Origin: Candidatus Iainarchaeum sp.
GTDB lineage: Archaea; Iainarchaeota; Iainarchaeia; Iainarchaeales; GCA-2688035
Length of the DNA stretch: 64,000 nucleotides
Reading direction: 5' to 3'
NCBI GenBank assembly: GCA_017610205.1
Contig: JAFCCL010000006.1
Span: 58,553-122,552 of the forward strand
Made by a program: the position numbers and the translations under genes. The notes under the pieces were generated by a model. The model was given only the letters and a program-made list of their open reading frames with translations. It made no database searches and had not been told where the DNA came from. Below are positions 31,846-41,221 of the stretch, piece after piece (the first letter of the stretch is position 1; each line of letters starts with the position of its first letter).

Positions 31846-34254
31846 ATGCAACAAAAACACATTGCAACAGCACTAATTTTTATAGCCTTGATAAGCACAG
31901 CAAACGCAGCTACTTACTATGTGGCGCCCTACGGTAACGACGCGCATACAAAACAACAAGCACAAAATGCCACAACTCCTTGGGCCACCATAAACTATGG
32001 AACTAGCCAGCTATTAGCCGGCGATACTCTTTTGGTTAGAGAAGGAACGTATAGAGAAAGTGTTAATATAAAGGTAAATGGCACAGAAGCAGATAGAATT
32101 ACCATAAAAGCATATTTAGGAGAAAAGCCAATTCTAGAAGGCACGCAAGTCACAGGTGGTTGGGCAAAGTGCGTGTCTAAAGAGGAATGCCTTGACAATA
32201 TTAATTGGCAGAATATCTACTATGCAAAAACGAACATAAATCCAGAAGAAAAACTGTTTTTTGAAGATGGAGAATATCTACAAATAGCTCAAGAGCCTAA
32301 CCAAAGCGATCCTGCCTTAGAGCAGGTTAGCGAATTTAGCTCTCTTGAGAATGAAGGAAACAATTTTGGGCATCAAATAATAGCAATAAATCCAGGGCAA
32401 GCAGAAGTTGGTTCTTTTAGTATATCAGACCCAGATGGTTTTTATTCAACGTTGTTTAAAGAGGGGGAAACAATTATTGTAGGAATTAAAAGCGGGTCAA
32501 ATAAGAACAATGGAAACTACAGTTTGACAATGGATGCAACTAACCTTAATGGTACCACAACACTTACTGTTGATAGAGAGGTTTTTGATGCACTTTATGA
32601 TAACATTGAAGTTGAAAACCAGAGATTTTTTGTTGATAGTGATAAATTAATTCAAGATGATGATTATTGGAATGGAACAAAAATAAGATTTTGGTCTCAT
32701 GCAGCAAATAACTGGGTTGACACAAAATATGTGAAAAGATTTATCCAAGCCAGACACATGGTTGTTTTTGATGTTCCTCTTGGCTGGGCAGTTTCTCCTG
32801 GAGGAACAAGCCCTGATGCATATTCATTCCAAAACCATCCATTAATTTTAGATAAAGCAGATGAATATTATTATACCACACAGCCAGATATAGATGGGAA
32901 TTATACAGTTTATTTGTGGCCAAGAAATGCTTCAGATTTAGACAATAAAATCGGCATTTCTATTTTCATAAGAGGCTTTTACATTAATTCTAAATATGGG
33001 AGTTATGTAACTATAGACGGTTTTACTATTAGAAGCTATTCTGGGACTGAAGGGGGCACTCGATCAGGCGGAATTATCTGTCCCTATGGTTTTAACCATG
33101 AGAGTTTAATAATAAAAAATAACCTTGTTTATAACAACAAAGGGTATGGCGGGATTGCAATAAGTTCAGGCAATTATGATATAGTTGAAGGCAATCTTGT
33201 TTACAACATTTTGGATGGATTCGGAATTTTACTTGCAGGAACAAATGGAAAAGCAACAGGAAACAATATTACAAAAACAGGGAGGACCTGTCTTTATGTA
33301 AGTTTAAAAAAAGGGTTACTTACGAACAATGTTCTTGGTATCGGCTCTACCCATGCAAATGGAATAAGTATCTATGCAGGGAACGAAAATATTTTAGTGT
33401 CTGGCAACAGGTTTATGAATAACAACTTAACTTTTCAAAGCTGCCGCAATCTTACAATTTATAACAATATATTGGACAGCAAAGAAGGAAACTATGTTAT
33501 CGCAGACTGGAGCAAAAATGGAGAAAACGTTTACATTTTTAACAACATAATCACAGGCACTAGCAATAATGCTGCTCTTTATGCAACATCTCCAACAACC
33601 ACTTCTAAAAATAATATAATTGGAGGAAGCTCTACTATTAACAGAAGCCATAATATTTACATTGCAAGAGCTTGGAACCAAAAACCAAGTTATGGGTGGT
33701 TATTGCAGGAAGAAGAAATTGTTGCAGACGGAACAACAATATACGGTCCGGCATATACAGTTAATGACATTTTTCAGGATATTTCCACATCCTATGAATT
33801 AAAAGAAAACAGCATCGCAATTGACAAGGGGACAAACATTATAACCGAGTTACCGGATTATTTACAAGATCCATTTTTCGCAGAGGTTGATTTTTTAAAA
33901 GATATTGATGGAAATCCACGGCCACAAGGCAATGGATTTGACATTGGACCATACGAATTTCAAAGCAATGCAACGCAAACATGCGCTGGCACTGACTCAA
34001 ACTGTGGCACCTGGCCAAACTGCCAAAACTGCAACAGCCAAGACGGCTGCATTGAAACAGCTTACAGAAACTACAGCTGTGAAGGAACAAACTGCAGCTA
34101 CACAGAACAAGCAGACGACCCAAGATGCCAAGCAGTAGAATGCGTTGACCTAACAGCACTAACAGACCACATTTCCCAATGGAAACAAGGCAACCTAACA
34201 ATGCTTGCTCTAATGGAAAAGATTCAATTGTGGAAAGCAGAAACAGGATGCTAA
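31846..34254 (+). CDS. Secreted right-handed beta-helix protein
   Basis: 802 residues: signal peptide (HIATALIFIALISTANA), TYYVAPYGNDAHTKQQAQ and LLAGDTLLVREGTYRESVNI of the DUF1565/parallel-beta-helix start, many helix rungs (about 390-610), and a Cys-rich tail (TDSNCGTWPNCQNC). It ends in a dockerin-like helical stretch (LTDHISQWKQGNLTMLALME). The rung region uses more T-ending codons than the ends, suggesting a mosaic. A surface polysaccharide-binding or cleaving role is likely. Confidence 0.65.
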   Translation: MQQKHIATALIFIALISTANAATYYVAPYGNDAHTKQQAQNATTPWATINYGTSQLLAGDTLLVREGTYRESVNIKVNGTEADRITIKAYLGEKPILEGTQVTGGWAKCVSKEECLDNINWQNIYYAKTNINPEEKLFFEDGEYLQIAQEPNQSDPALEQVSEFSSLENEGNNFGHQIIAINPGQAEVGSFSISDPDGFYSTLFKEGETIIVGIKSGSNKNNGNYSLTMDATNLNGTTTLTVDREVFDALYDNIEVENQRFFVDSDKLIQDDDYWNGTKIRFWSHAANNWVDTKYVKRFIQARHMVVFDVPLGWAVSPGGTSPDAYSFQNHPLILDKADEYYYTTQPDIDGNYTVYLWPRNASDLDNKIGISIFIRGFYINSKYGSYVTIDGFTIRSYSGTEGGTRSGGIICPYGFNHESLIIKNNLVYNNKGYGGIAISSGNYDIVEGNLVYNILDGFGILLAGTNGKATGNNITKTGRTCLYVSLKKGLLTNNVLGIGSTHANGISIYAGNENILVSGNRFMNNNLTFQSCRNLTIYNNILDSKEGNYVIADWSKNGENVYIFNNIITGTSNNAALYATSPTTTSKNNIIGGSSTINRSHNIYIARAWNQKPSYGWLLQEEEIVADGTTIYGPAYTVNDIFQDISTSYELKENSIAIDKGTNIITELPDYLQDPFFAEVDFLKDIDGNPRPQGNGFDIGPYEFQSNATQTCAGTDSNCGTWPNCQNCNSQDGCIETAYRNYSCEGTNCSYTEQADDPRCQAVECVDLTALTDHISQWKQGNLTMLALMEKIQLWKAETGC

Positions 34255-34318
34255 AAAAAAACAAGAGAAAACAATTATATAGGAATTTGAAGCAATAGAA
34301 TTAAAGAAAGTGGAAAAA

Positions 34319-34576
34319 ATGGGTAAAAAAATTATTTTAGTGTTTGCTGCCTTAGTGATTTTGGCTGGTGGCAGCCTTGCTTCCGGTGTTTCAAGAAGCT
34401 TTAGCAGCAATGTTGAACCAGGAGCCGACCTCAAAGTAATGCTTATCGTAGAGACTGAAGGCGATGAAACTTACTATGCAATAGACGAATTGGTGCCAAA
34501 AGGCTGGACAGTAAAAAGCAGCGGAAGCGAAAGACCAAATAAGATAAAAGCAATAGAAGGAAAAATCGATGAATAA
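34319..34576 (+). CDS. Short exported protein, partial duplicate of the next gene
   Basis: 85 residues from ATG 34319: signal peptide, then SRSFSSNVEPGADLKVMLIVE and DETYYAIDELVPKGWTV. The next protein has SRNFSETTVEIDSNVTVTLT and SETYYAIDESIPTGWTV at the same places. It ends abruptly and overlaps the next start by 8 bp. Likely a truncated duplicate or a degraded 5' copy. Confidence 0.55.
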   Translation: MGKKIILVFAALVILAGGSLASGVSRSFSSNVEPGADLKVMLIVETEGDETYYAIDELVPKGWTVKSSGSERPNKIKAIEGKIDE

Positions 34577-36059
34577 CAAAGCTGTTTTGCTATTTGCAAT
34601 TTTTGTAATGTTTTTTGGAAGCGCTTATGCGTCAACAGTTTCAAGAAACTTTAGTGAGACAACAGTTGAAATTGACAGTAATGTAACTGTAACACTAACT
34701 GTTGACATTACCGGAAGTGAAACTTATTATGCAATAGACGAAAGCATTCCAACAGGGTGGACAGTGGCTTATGCTGATAACGAACCTGATTCAATACAAC
34801 AGTCAGGGCATATAAAATTGGTTGTGATAGAAAACGCGACAAACACGACACACACATACATTCTGACAGCACCAAACCAAGCCGAAACAACAACCTTTTT
34901 AGGCATATACATGCTTGAGGGAATGAACAATGAAGCGCAAATTTCTGGAGAAAACCAAGTAACTGTTGCTTCAGACAGCTGCGCAACAGATGATGATTGC
35001 CCTAGCCAAATATGCTGCAGCAGAATATGCATCAATCCAGCATGCAGCCTGAACTCAGATTGCGACGACGGAGACGCCTGCACAACAGACTCCTGCGGTG
35101 ATGGAGGCACCTGCACAGCAGCCTGCTCAAACACGCCAATAGAAGGATGTGGCGAAGAACCAGAGCCAGCATCAGGGCCAGGAGGCGGAAGCTCAGGAGG
35201 CGGTGGAGACACTGGCAACAGGTTAACCATCAACATAGAAGGAAGCTGCCTAAGGCAACCAATCACTATAACAGTACTAAACCAACAAGGAAATCCGTTA
35301 ACAGGAGCATTTACAAGAGTAACAAAAAACCGGACAACTGTTGAAACAAAAACAACAAACCAGACAGGAAAAAACACATTTGTATTTGAAGAACCAGGAG
35401 AATACACAATCTACACAACCAAACCAGGATACCATGCAAACACCAAAACAATCCAAGTCAGAGAATGCAAACCACCAACAGCACACTTCGAACAAGAAAT
35501 AAAAACAGGCCAAACACAAACAATAACACTAACAACAGATGACGGCAATACAATAACAGACTTCAACGTCCTGATAACATACCCAAACAATACAACAGCA
35601 CTGCTTGAAGCAAAAGATGGGGCGATAATACTGCCAGCAGAGGAAGCAGGAACATACACAGCAACAGTAACAACAACAGACTTTCAAACAACAGTAAACT
35701 TTGAAGCAACAACACCAATGCAAATAATCCCAAACATCAAACCAGACGCAAGACCAGTAGTCAGCGCAGTACTAGGAGAAGAAACAGTCCAAACACCAAA
35801 CTACCTAATCATATGGATACTAGCAGTAGCAATCATAAGTGGACTAATCATAGAAATAACAAAAGTCAAGCCAGGATGGTTCAGAATATTCATGGCAACA
35901 ACATACACAACCCTGCCATTAGTAGTAAATTACTACACAAACATCTGGATAGCCTTCGCAACAATAGCAATACAAACAGTAATCCTAACAGCACTATACT
36001 TCAACCAATGGAGAATAAAAAAAGCACTACAAGCAATAAGCAAACTTGAAAATAATTAA
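34569..36059 (+). CDS. Large envelope protein with Cys-rich, Ig-like and membrane regions
   Basis: 496 residues: signal peptide, a beta domain (1-130), a Cys-rich knot (CATDDDCPSQICCSRIC, then DCDDGDACTTDSC), a Gly/Ser linker, two beta-sandwich segments, then three membrane helices near the C-terminus (LIIWILAVAIISGLII onward). Codons are strikingly A-ending (ACA, CCA, AAA runs), unlike core genes. Surface or adhesion role inferred. Confidence 0.55.
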   Translation: MNNKAVLLFAIFVMFFGSAYASTVSRNFSETTVEIDSNVTVTLTVDITGSETYYAIDESIPTGWTVAYADNEPDSIQQSGHIKLVVIENATNTTHTYILTAPNQAETTTFLGIYMLEGMNNEAQISGENQVTVASDSCATDDDCPSQICCSRICINPACSLNSDCDDGDACTTDSCGDGGTCTAACSNTPIEGCGEEPEPASGPGGGSSGGGGDTGNRLTINIEGSCLRQPITITVLNQQGNPLTGAFTRVTKNRTTVETKTTNQTGKNTFVFEEPGEYTIYTTKPGYHANTKTIQVRECKPPTAHFEQEIKTGQTQTITLTTDDGNTITDFNVLITYPNNTTALLEAKDGAIILPAEEAGTYTATVTTTDFQTTVNFEATTPMQIIPNIKPDARPVVSAVLGEETVQTPNYLIIWILAVAIISGLIIEITKVKPGWFRIFMATTYTTLPLVVNYYTNIWIAFATIAIQTVILTALYFNQWRIKKALQAISKLENN

Positions 36060-36294
36060 AAAAAAATGTTTGATTAATGCGGCAATTTTTTTCAGCAAAT
36101 CTTTTCTTTGCTTTTTTGGAAACTTTTGTTTTCTTTGAAGCCATCTATAAAAATAAAGGAAAAAGAGAATTTAGTACTTTGCCTTCAAGAAGTTTTTAAA
36201 CAAGGTCCAACTTAAGCAAAATCTAATTAACCAACAAAAGTCCAATCCATGAAATGGCAACAGAATTTACCTACAACGCCAAGGAAAAGAAAAG
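36060..36294. other. Intergenic stretch, no supported gene
   Basis: AT-rich. A short minus-strand ORF from 36144 (MASKKTKVSKKAKK) soon degenerates and has no good SD, so it is not called. Confidence 0.5.
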
Positions 36295-36372
36295 CTTTAT
36301 AAATAACAAAAGACTTCTATTGACTTAGAGTGCCTCCCTCAAAAAGGAAAGGTTAAAAAGGGAGAAAAGCAC
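36295..36372 (+). promoter_or_regulatory. Promoter and leader hairpin of the 36434 gene
   Basis: TATA box CTTTATAAAT near 36295-36303 predicts a start near 36325-36330. The RNA would then open with a two-part hairpin: GTGC (36330) with GCAC (36369) outside, CTCCCT (36334) with AGGGAG (36359) inside. The remaining leader runs about 60 nt to the GGTGAG SD. Confidence 0.4.
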
Positions 36373-36433
36373 CAAATATTAATAGAATTATTAACATATT
36401 AATTGGAAAAAATTAACGAAGGTGAGTATTAGG

Positions 36434-37282
36434 ATGTATCCAGAAGACGCAGGAGGAGAACCGGCACAAGGTGGCGGAATGAAAGCAGGCGTTACAAGAA
36501 ATCTTGAGGCCCTAATTCCGTTAATTCTGATTGTCATAATAGCTGCATTCTTAGGTCACAAATTTGGATTGTGGACAATCCCATTTTTGGGAGGAGATAA
36601 TCAGGTCCAGATGCTGGTAGTAGGCCAGCCAAGTGTTGACCTGCTTGCAGACCTTGACAACCAGCGAGATTTGGTATACTACAGAGTAAAAGATGCTTCA
36701 GATTTAGATGCAGCACCACAAGAGCAGCTAGCTCAATATGACATTGTTTTGCTTGACCAGCATATGGGAATAACGCCATATGACAAAAGTGTCTCAAGGA
36801 CTTTTGGCGAAGCACTTGAAAACTATGTCAAAACAGGCGGAAAGCTAATAACCGTAATGGATTCAGGAATTTATAGATCTGGAGGAATTTACGGAACAGG
36901 GGTTGCATCAGACGTAATAGGTTGGAGAGCAACATTTGGCGATATTATACCAGTTGAATGTGATCTTGGGCCAAACGACATTCCGACATGCAAGCAGCCA
37001 ATTGCAACAACAGGCAAAATTTACAGGTTGGACTTTGACAACAAAATGATGGAAGGCATAGAAGTTGCCCCAGCAGACCCAAGATATGGTCCACTGAACA
37101 TACTAACATTTGATGTCAAACCAAACGGAAATCAGGTTGCCTACATAAAACATATTGCGACTGCAAGCAACTACCCAGGAATAGTTGAAAAAAATCTCCT
37201 AATAGGAAAAAGCATTTACTTCAACTACGACCCAGCTATAACTCCTGGAATCTGGCAAAACACTCTGGAATATCTGCGCTAA
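36434..37282 (+). CDS. Membrane-anchored GATase/ThuA-like domain protein (paralogue)
   Basis: 282 residues from ATG 36434, set by GGTGAG. A Gly-rich cytoplasmic tip, one membrane helix (ALIPLILIVIIAAFLG), then an outside flavodoxin-like domain: VQMLVVGQPS, QYDIVLLDQHMG, GGKLITVMDSGI. Same design as 30765-31766 but little sequence identity. Function unknown. Confidence 0.55.
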   Translation: MYPEDAGGEPAQGGGMKAGVTRNLEALIPLILIVIIAAFLGHKFGLWTIPFLGGDNQVQMLVVGQPSVDLLADLDNQRDLVYYRVKDASDLDAAPQEQLAQYDIVLLDQHMGITPYDKSVSRTFGEALENYVKTGGKLITVMDSGIYRSGGIYGTGVASDVIGWRATFGDIIPVECDLGPNDIPTCKQPIATTGKIYRLDFDNKMMEGIEVAPADPRYGPLNILTFDVKPNGNQVAYIKHIATASNYPGIVEKNLLIGKSIYFNYDPAITPGIWQNTLEYLR

Positions 37283-37519
37283 TGCAAAGGCATTCCAGCA
37301 ATTTTTTCTTTTTTAAAAAAAAACCAGGCACAGCCTTAGACAGTGTAGGGAATGATATTAGACATTGCATAATTCACTAATTACGATAAAATGGTAAAAT
37401 AAAACATATTTATAAAAAAAGGTTGTAGGCATATTTTTTTAGAAAAGGCAGTTTGCCTTTAAGAAATTAGATAACAGAATTTCAAAAAAAATAGCGTACA
37501 TCAGGGAGGTGTGCTTTGG

Positions 37520-37792
37520 ATGACTGGGGATAACATTGTTTTCGTTGGAAAAAAAGGAACAATGGCATATGTTTTGGCTGTTGTAACACAAATGAATCAG
37601 GGTGCAAAAATCATTCAAATAAAAGCCAGAGGAAGAGCAATCAGTCGGGCTGTTGACGTCGCAGAAATTGTAAGAAACAAGTTTGTGATAGAGAGCAAGA
37701 TTGACAACATAAACATTTCAACAGAAGAAATCAAAACAGAGGAAGGAACACCTTTGAAGGTTTCAGCAATAGAAATAACACTATCAAAATAA
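37520..37792 (+). CDS. albA: Alba-family nucleic-acid-binding protein
   Basis: 90 residues from ATG 37520, set by GGGAGGTG at 37505-37512. [18 protein letters not shown] and [24 protein letters not shown] are the Alba core with the basic DNA-contact strand. Alba coats DNA and RNA in archaea. TATA-like CATATTTATAAAA near 37405-37417 lies about 105 bases upstream. Confidence 0.93.
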   Translation: MTGDNIVFVGKKGTMAYVLAVVTQMNQGAKIIQIKARGRAISRAVDVAEIVRNKFVIESKIDNINISTEEIKTEEGTPLKVSAIEITLSK

Positions 37793-37956
37793 TTGTTTTT
37801 GAAAGGAATTGATTCTTTCCTTTCAAACTTTCTTATTCTTTCTTGAAATACAGAAAAACAGCATAAACCTCGTTTCTGCACAAAAAGCCTGGTTTGAAAC
37901 CCAAAGTTGTACTCCCTTCTTGTGCAAACATCCTGAAAAGCAAAGCTTTATTAATG

Positions 37957-37993
37957 TCATGACACTATCATGATACATCATGTCAAGTCATGA
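37957..37993 (+). promoter_or_regulatory. Phased TCATGA operator array
   Basis: TCATGA at 37957, 37968 and 37988, with TCATGT at 37978: spacings 11, 10 and 10 bp, one helical turn each. It covers the predicted start site (TATA-like GCTTTATTA at 37945-37953) and the ATG at 37980. Confidence 0.55.
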
Positions 37994-38483
37994 TTCAACA
38001 AAGCAGCTTGAAGACCTGTTTGGGGACGCGGAGTTAGTCAAGAAAATTTCTCCAAAGTTTTCCGAACTGAGCCTTGATTTGCAGGAGATTAGCAGGCAGT
38101 GCAAAAACCCAATGTTTTTGGCAGTGTTGCTTTTCAAGCTTTCAGAGGAAAGGGAAAAGACAAACAAAATGCTTGAAGACATTCATGACAAGTTTGACCA
38201 AATAATGTTCAAAATGAAAACGGCTGAACTGGATCATACCCCTTTGCAGCAAAGCAGAGTTGACTCGCCTAGCTCAATTCTCTCAGAGCAGGACCAGATG
38301 ATAATGCACATGGTCCAATCAAATGGAAAAGCAACAGCCGAGGAAATAAAAGCGGAACTCGGCTATAAGGGAAGAAACGCAGCTTCCCAAAGATTGAACC
38401 GCTTATTCAAAGAAGGGCATTTAAGAAAACTACAATCAGGGAGGAAAGTATTGTATTTGGCAAGGAATACCCAAATTCCTTAA
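37980..38483 (+). CDS. Winged-helix DNA-binding protein, probable autoregulator
   Basis: 167 residues. The N-terminal half is helical (LEDLFGDAELVKKISPKFSE, then a coiled stretch near 50-80), probably for oligomerisation. The C-terminal winged helix is SEQDQMIMHMVQSNGKATAE then LGYKGRNAASQRLNRLFKEG and a wing (KLQSGRKVLYLAR). The phased TCATGA array over its own start suggests cooperative self-repression. Confidence 0.7.
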   Translation: MSSHDSTKQLEDLFGDAELVKKISPKFSELSLDLQEISRQCKNPMFLAVLLFKLSEEREKTNKMLEDIHDKFDQIMFKMKTAELDHTPLQQSRVDSPSSILSEQDQMIMHMVQSNGKATAEEIKAELGYKGRNAASQRLNRLFKEGHLRKLQSGRKVLYLARNTQIP

Positions 38484-38609
38484 CTCCCAACCCCCACCTC
38501 CTTCGCCAGATACATTTCCTCCCCTTAAATGCCCACCTCCTTTGCCTTAATAACTCTTCAAATTTTTTAAGAGATAGGTTTATATTTTTCCAATTCGTTT
38601 GTTTAACTT

Positions 38610-41201
38610 ATGGCAATTAAGGAAATTGGAAAGGGCGAAAATATTATTGGAAGAAGCCTTAAAGATCTTTCAAAATATGGAAAGGAAGGAACAGGATATC
38701 TTGGCAAGGTCTTAATGTCAAGCGGTGAAAGGCCTGTTCTTGGAAGCAAAATTCTTGTTGATGTTGCAAGACCACACCTTATGTTAATTTGCGGAAAGAG
38801 AGGTGGAGGAAAGTGCCTTGCAGGCGACACTCTTATTACAATGGACGACGGTTCGCTTGTAGAAATAAAAGACTTAGAACACGACTCACGTGGTGTTGTG
38901 TCAATGAATGAAAATTACAAAATTGGCAAAACACCAAAGCAAGAATTTTTCAAGCGACCAGTAGAAAAGCTTTTAGAGGTTGAATTTAGAAGCGGGCGAA
39001 AGATAAAGCTTACACCAGAACATCCTTTGCTTACAATTGAAGGCTGGAAACCCTTAGAGCAACTTTCAAAAGGCAGCAGGATTGCAACACCGAGAAAACA
39101 AGAAGTTTTTGGCAACGGGTTCTTACGCGAATGTGAGGTAAAGCTTCTTGCGTACTTAATTGCGGAGGGGCACATGGCAAGAAGGACTGTTTGGTTTAGC
39201 AATACCGATAAAAAAATAGTTTCCGACTTCAAACAAGCAGTACATGAATTCGATGAAAATTTGCAAGTTAATTTGAGCGGACAATACAATTGGCGTGTTG
39301 TAAACTCAAACCCAAAAACTAAAATTATAAAAGCCGTAAGAAAGAATGGAAAGTTTGCAAAAGGAACAAAGATTGCGCCAGTTAACACCCTAAGAAACTG
39401 GCTTAAAAACATTGAAGTATATGACTTGTTGTCACATGAAAAAACTATCCCACAAAAAGTATTGCAAATGCCAAAACAAAAACTTGCACTTTTCTTAAAC
39501 AGACTATTCAGCTGTGATGGCAGTATTTATTCAGAATCAGAAAGATATAGACTTAGTTATTCAAGTGTTTCCGAAAGACTTATAAGACAGGTACAGCATT
39601 TGCTACTTCGCTTTGGCGTGCTTTCAAAAATAAGGAAAAAAACAGCAGTGCTAGACGGAAAAAGCTTTGGTTCTTTTGAAATAGTAATTCAGGGCGAAAG
39701 CCTTGAAACTTTTCTGAAAGAAATCGGATTTTATGGAGAAAAAGAATTTAAACAACAGAAGGCATTGCTTGAAGTTCAGGCAATAAGAAAAAATCCGAAT
39801 CTTGACACTATTCCGAAAGAAATCTGGAAACAGTACAGGCCAAAAAATTGGGCAGAAATTGGAAGAAGCGTTGGATACAAAATACCAAAAAGCATGTGTG
39901 AAAGTATTCATTATGCACCATCAAGACAGAAAATGCTTCAGATAGCAAAAGTTGACGATTGCAAAATAATGGAACTGCTTGCAGAAAGCGATATTTTTTG
40001 GGATGAAATAAAAAAAATTACAGAATTAGCAGGAAATTTTGAGGTTTATGACATCAGTGTTCCTGAAAAACATAATTTTGTTGCAAACGATATTATAGTG
40101 CATAATAGCTATTCTATGGCAGTGCTTTTGGAGGAAATGGCTCGTGTTTCTCCAAGCGTAAGGCAAAGGCTTTCAGTAATAGTTATTGACACCGTTGGAA
40201 TTTTTTGGAGCCTTAAGATTCCAAACAAGGAAAATGTCAAAGGACTTTCAGACTGGGACTTAAAGCCTGCTGCAACAGACGTAAAAATAATGGTTCCAAA
40301 GGGAAAGCTTGGCTTTTACAAAGAAAAAGAAATTCCTGTTGACGGAGCTTTTACTTTAAAGGCTTCAGAGCTTGAGGCAGGGGAATGGATGGCTTTGTTT
40401 AGAATGAAGTGGTCAGAGCCTTCGGCCGTGCTTCTTGCAAGGGCTGTTGAAAACCTTAAGGAAACCCTTGGAACATATTACGGAATTTCTGACATAATTT
40501 CAATGGTAAAAAAGGACAATGAGTCTGACAGCAACACAAAGCAGGCTTTGATTAACAGGCTTAGGGCAGCACAGGCTTGGGGGCTTATTGAAAGGCAGGG
40601 AACAAAAATCAGGGATTTGGTAAAGCCTGGAAAGATTACAATAATTGATGTAAGCAGCTACAGGCAGGCAATTGGAATGGAGGGAACAAAGGACATTATT
40701 GTTGCATTGCTTGGAAAAAAGCTTTTTGAGGACAGAATGCTTTTCAGGAAAGAGGAAGAAATTAAAATGGTAAAGGGAGAGAAAAGGGAATCTTCAATGC
40801 CAATTGTCTGGATGTTTATTGACGAGGCACATATGTTTATGCCAAAGGATGAGGACAACCTTGCGTTAAAAGTATTGCTTGAGTGGGTTAGGGTTGGAAG
40901 ACAGCCTGGTTTGAGCCTTGTACTTGCAACCCAAAGGCCGAATAAACTGCATCCTGATGCAATAAGCCAGTGTGATTTGTTTATTTCCCACAGGATGACT
41001 GCAAAGCCTGACATAGATGCAGTTGGGGCTCTGAGGCCTAGTTATATGCATCAGGATTTTGACAAATATTTTGCAGAAATGCCAAGAAGCAAGGGGTTTG
41101 CATTAATAATTGATGACAACACTGAAAAAATCTGGATGATTAAGGTAAGACCAAGGCTTTCATGGGATGCAGGCGTTACTGCCTCTGCTTTTTTGAAATA
41201 A
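38610..41201 (+). CDS. HerA/DUF87-type ATPase precursor with intein
   Basis: 863-residue precursor. Exteins are residues 1-68 and 500-863, giving a 432-residue ATPase after splicing. The P-loop CGKRGGGK is interrupted directly before its Ser; splicing restores GKRGGGKS. Walker B is WMFIDEAHMFMP, and ATQRPNKLHPDAISQCDLF is the HerA/FtsK-like sensor. HerA-type hexamers pump DNA and work with NurA in end resection; no nurA is nearby. The ATPase should be inactive until the intein leaves. Confidence 0.9.
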   Translation: MAIKEIGKGENIIGRSLKDLSKYGKEGTGYLGKVLMSSGERPVLGSKILVDVARPHLMLICGKRGGGKCLAGDTLITMDDGSLVEIKDLEHDSRGVVSMNENYKIGKTPKQEFFKRPVEKLLEVEFRSGRKIKLTPEHPLLTIEGWKPLEQLSKGSRIATPRKQEVFGNGFLRECEVKLLAYLIAEGHMARRTVWFSNTDKKIVSDFKQAVHEFDENLQVNLSGQYNWRVVNSNPKTKIIKAVRKNGKFAKGTKIAPVNTLRNWLKNIEVYDLLSHEKTIPQKVLQMPKQKLALFLNRLFSCDGSIYSESERYRLSYSSVSERLIRQVQHLLLRFGVLSKIRKKTAVLDGKSFGSFEIVIQGESLETFLKEIGFYGEKEFKQQKALLEVQAIRKNPNLDTIPKEIWKQYRPKNWAEIGRSVGYKIPKSMCESIHYAPSRQKMLQIAKVDDCKIMELLAESDIFWDEIKKITELAGNFEVYDISVPEKHNFVANDIIVHNSYSMAVLLEEMARVSPSVRQRLSVIVIDTVGIFWSLKIPNKENVKGLSDWDLKPAATDVKIMVPKGKLGFYKEKEIPVDGAFTLKASELEAGEWMALFRMKWSEPSAVLLARAVENLKETLGTYYGISDIISMVKKDNESDSNTKQALINRLRAAQAWGLIERQGTKIRDLVKPGKITIIDVSSYRQAIGMEGTKDIIVALLGKKLFEDRMLFRKEEEIKMVKGEKRESSMPIVWMFIDEAHMFMPKDEDNLALKVLLEWVRVGRQPGLSLVLATQRPNKLHPDAISQCDLFISHRMTAKPDIDAVGALRPSYMHQDFDKYFAEMPRSKGFALIIDDNTEKIWMIKVRPRLSWDAGVTASAFLK
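38814..40106 (+). mobile_element. Intein with LAGLIDADG homing endonuclease
   Basis: 431 residues, Cys69 to Asn499. Block A CLAGDTLITMDDGS, block B KLTPEHPLLT, block F YDISVPEKHNFVAND and block G IIVHN followed by extein Ser500. Between them lie two LAGLIDADG-type motifs, LLAYLIAEGH and LNRLFSCDGSI, so the endonuclease looks intact. The Cys1/Asn/Ser+1 set is complete for splicing. Confidence 0.93.
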
Positions 41202-41221
41202 ATCCTTTGCGGCACAGGCAA

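Noticed and set aside
36060-36144. Short minus-strand ORF MASKKTKVSKKAKK
   Set aside because: The first 19 codons look protein-like, but the frame decays, no SD is present and the TATA-like run is too near the ATG.
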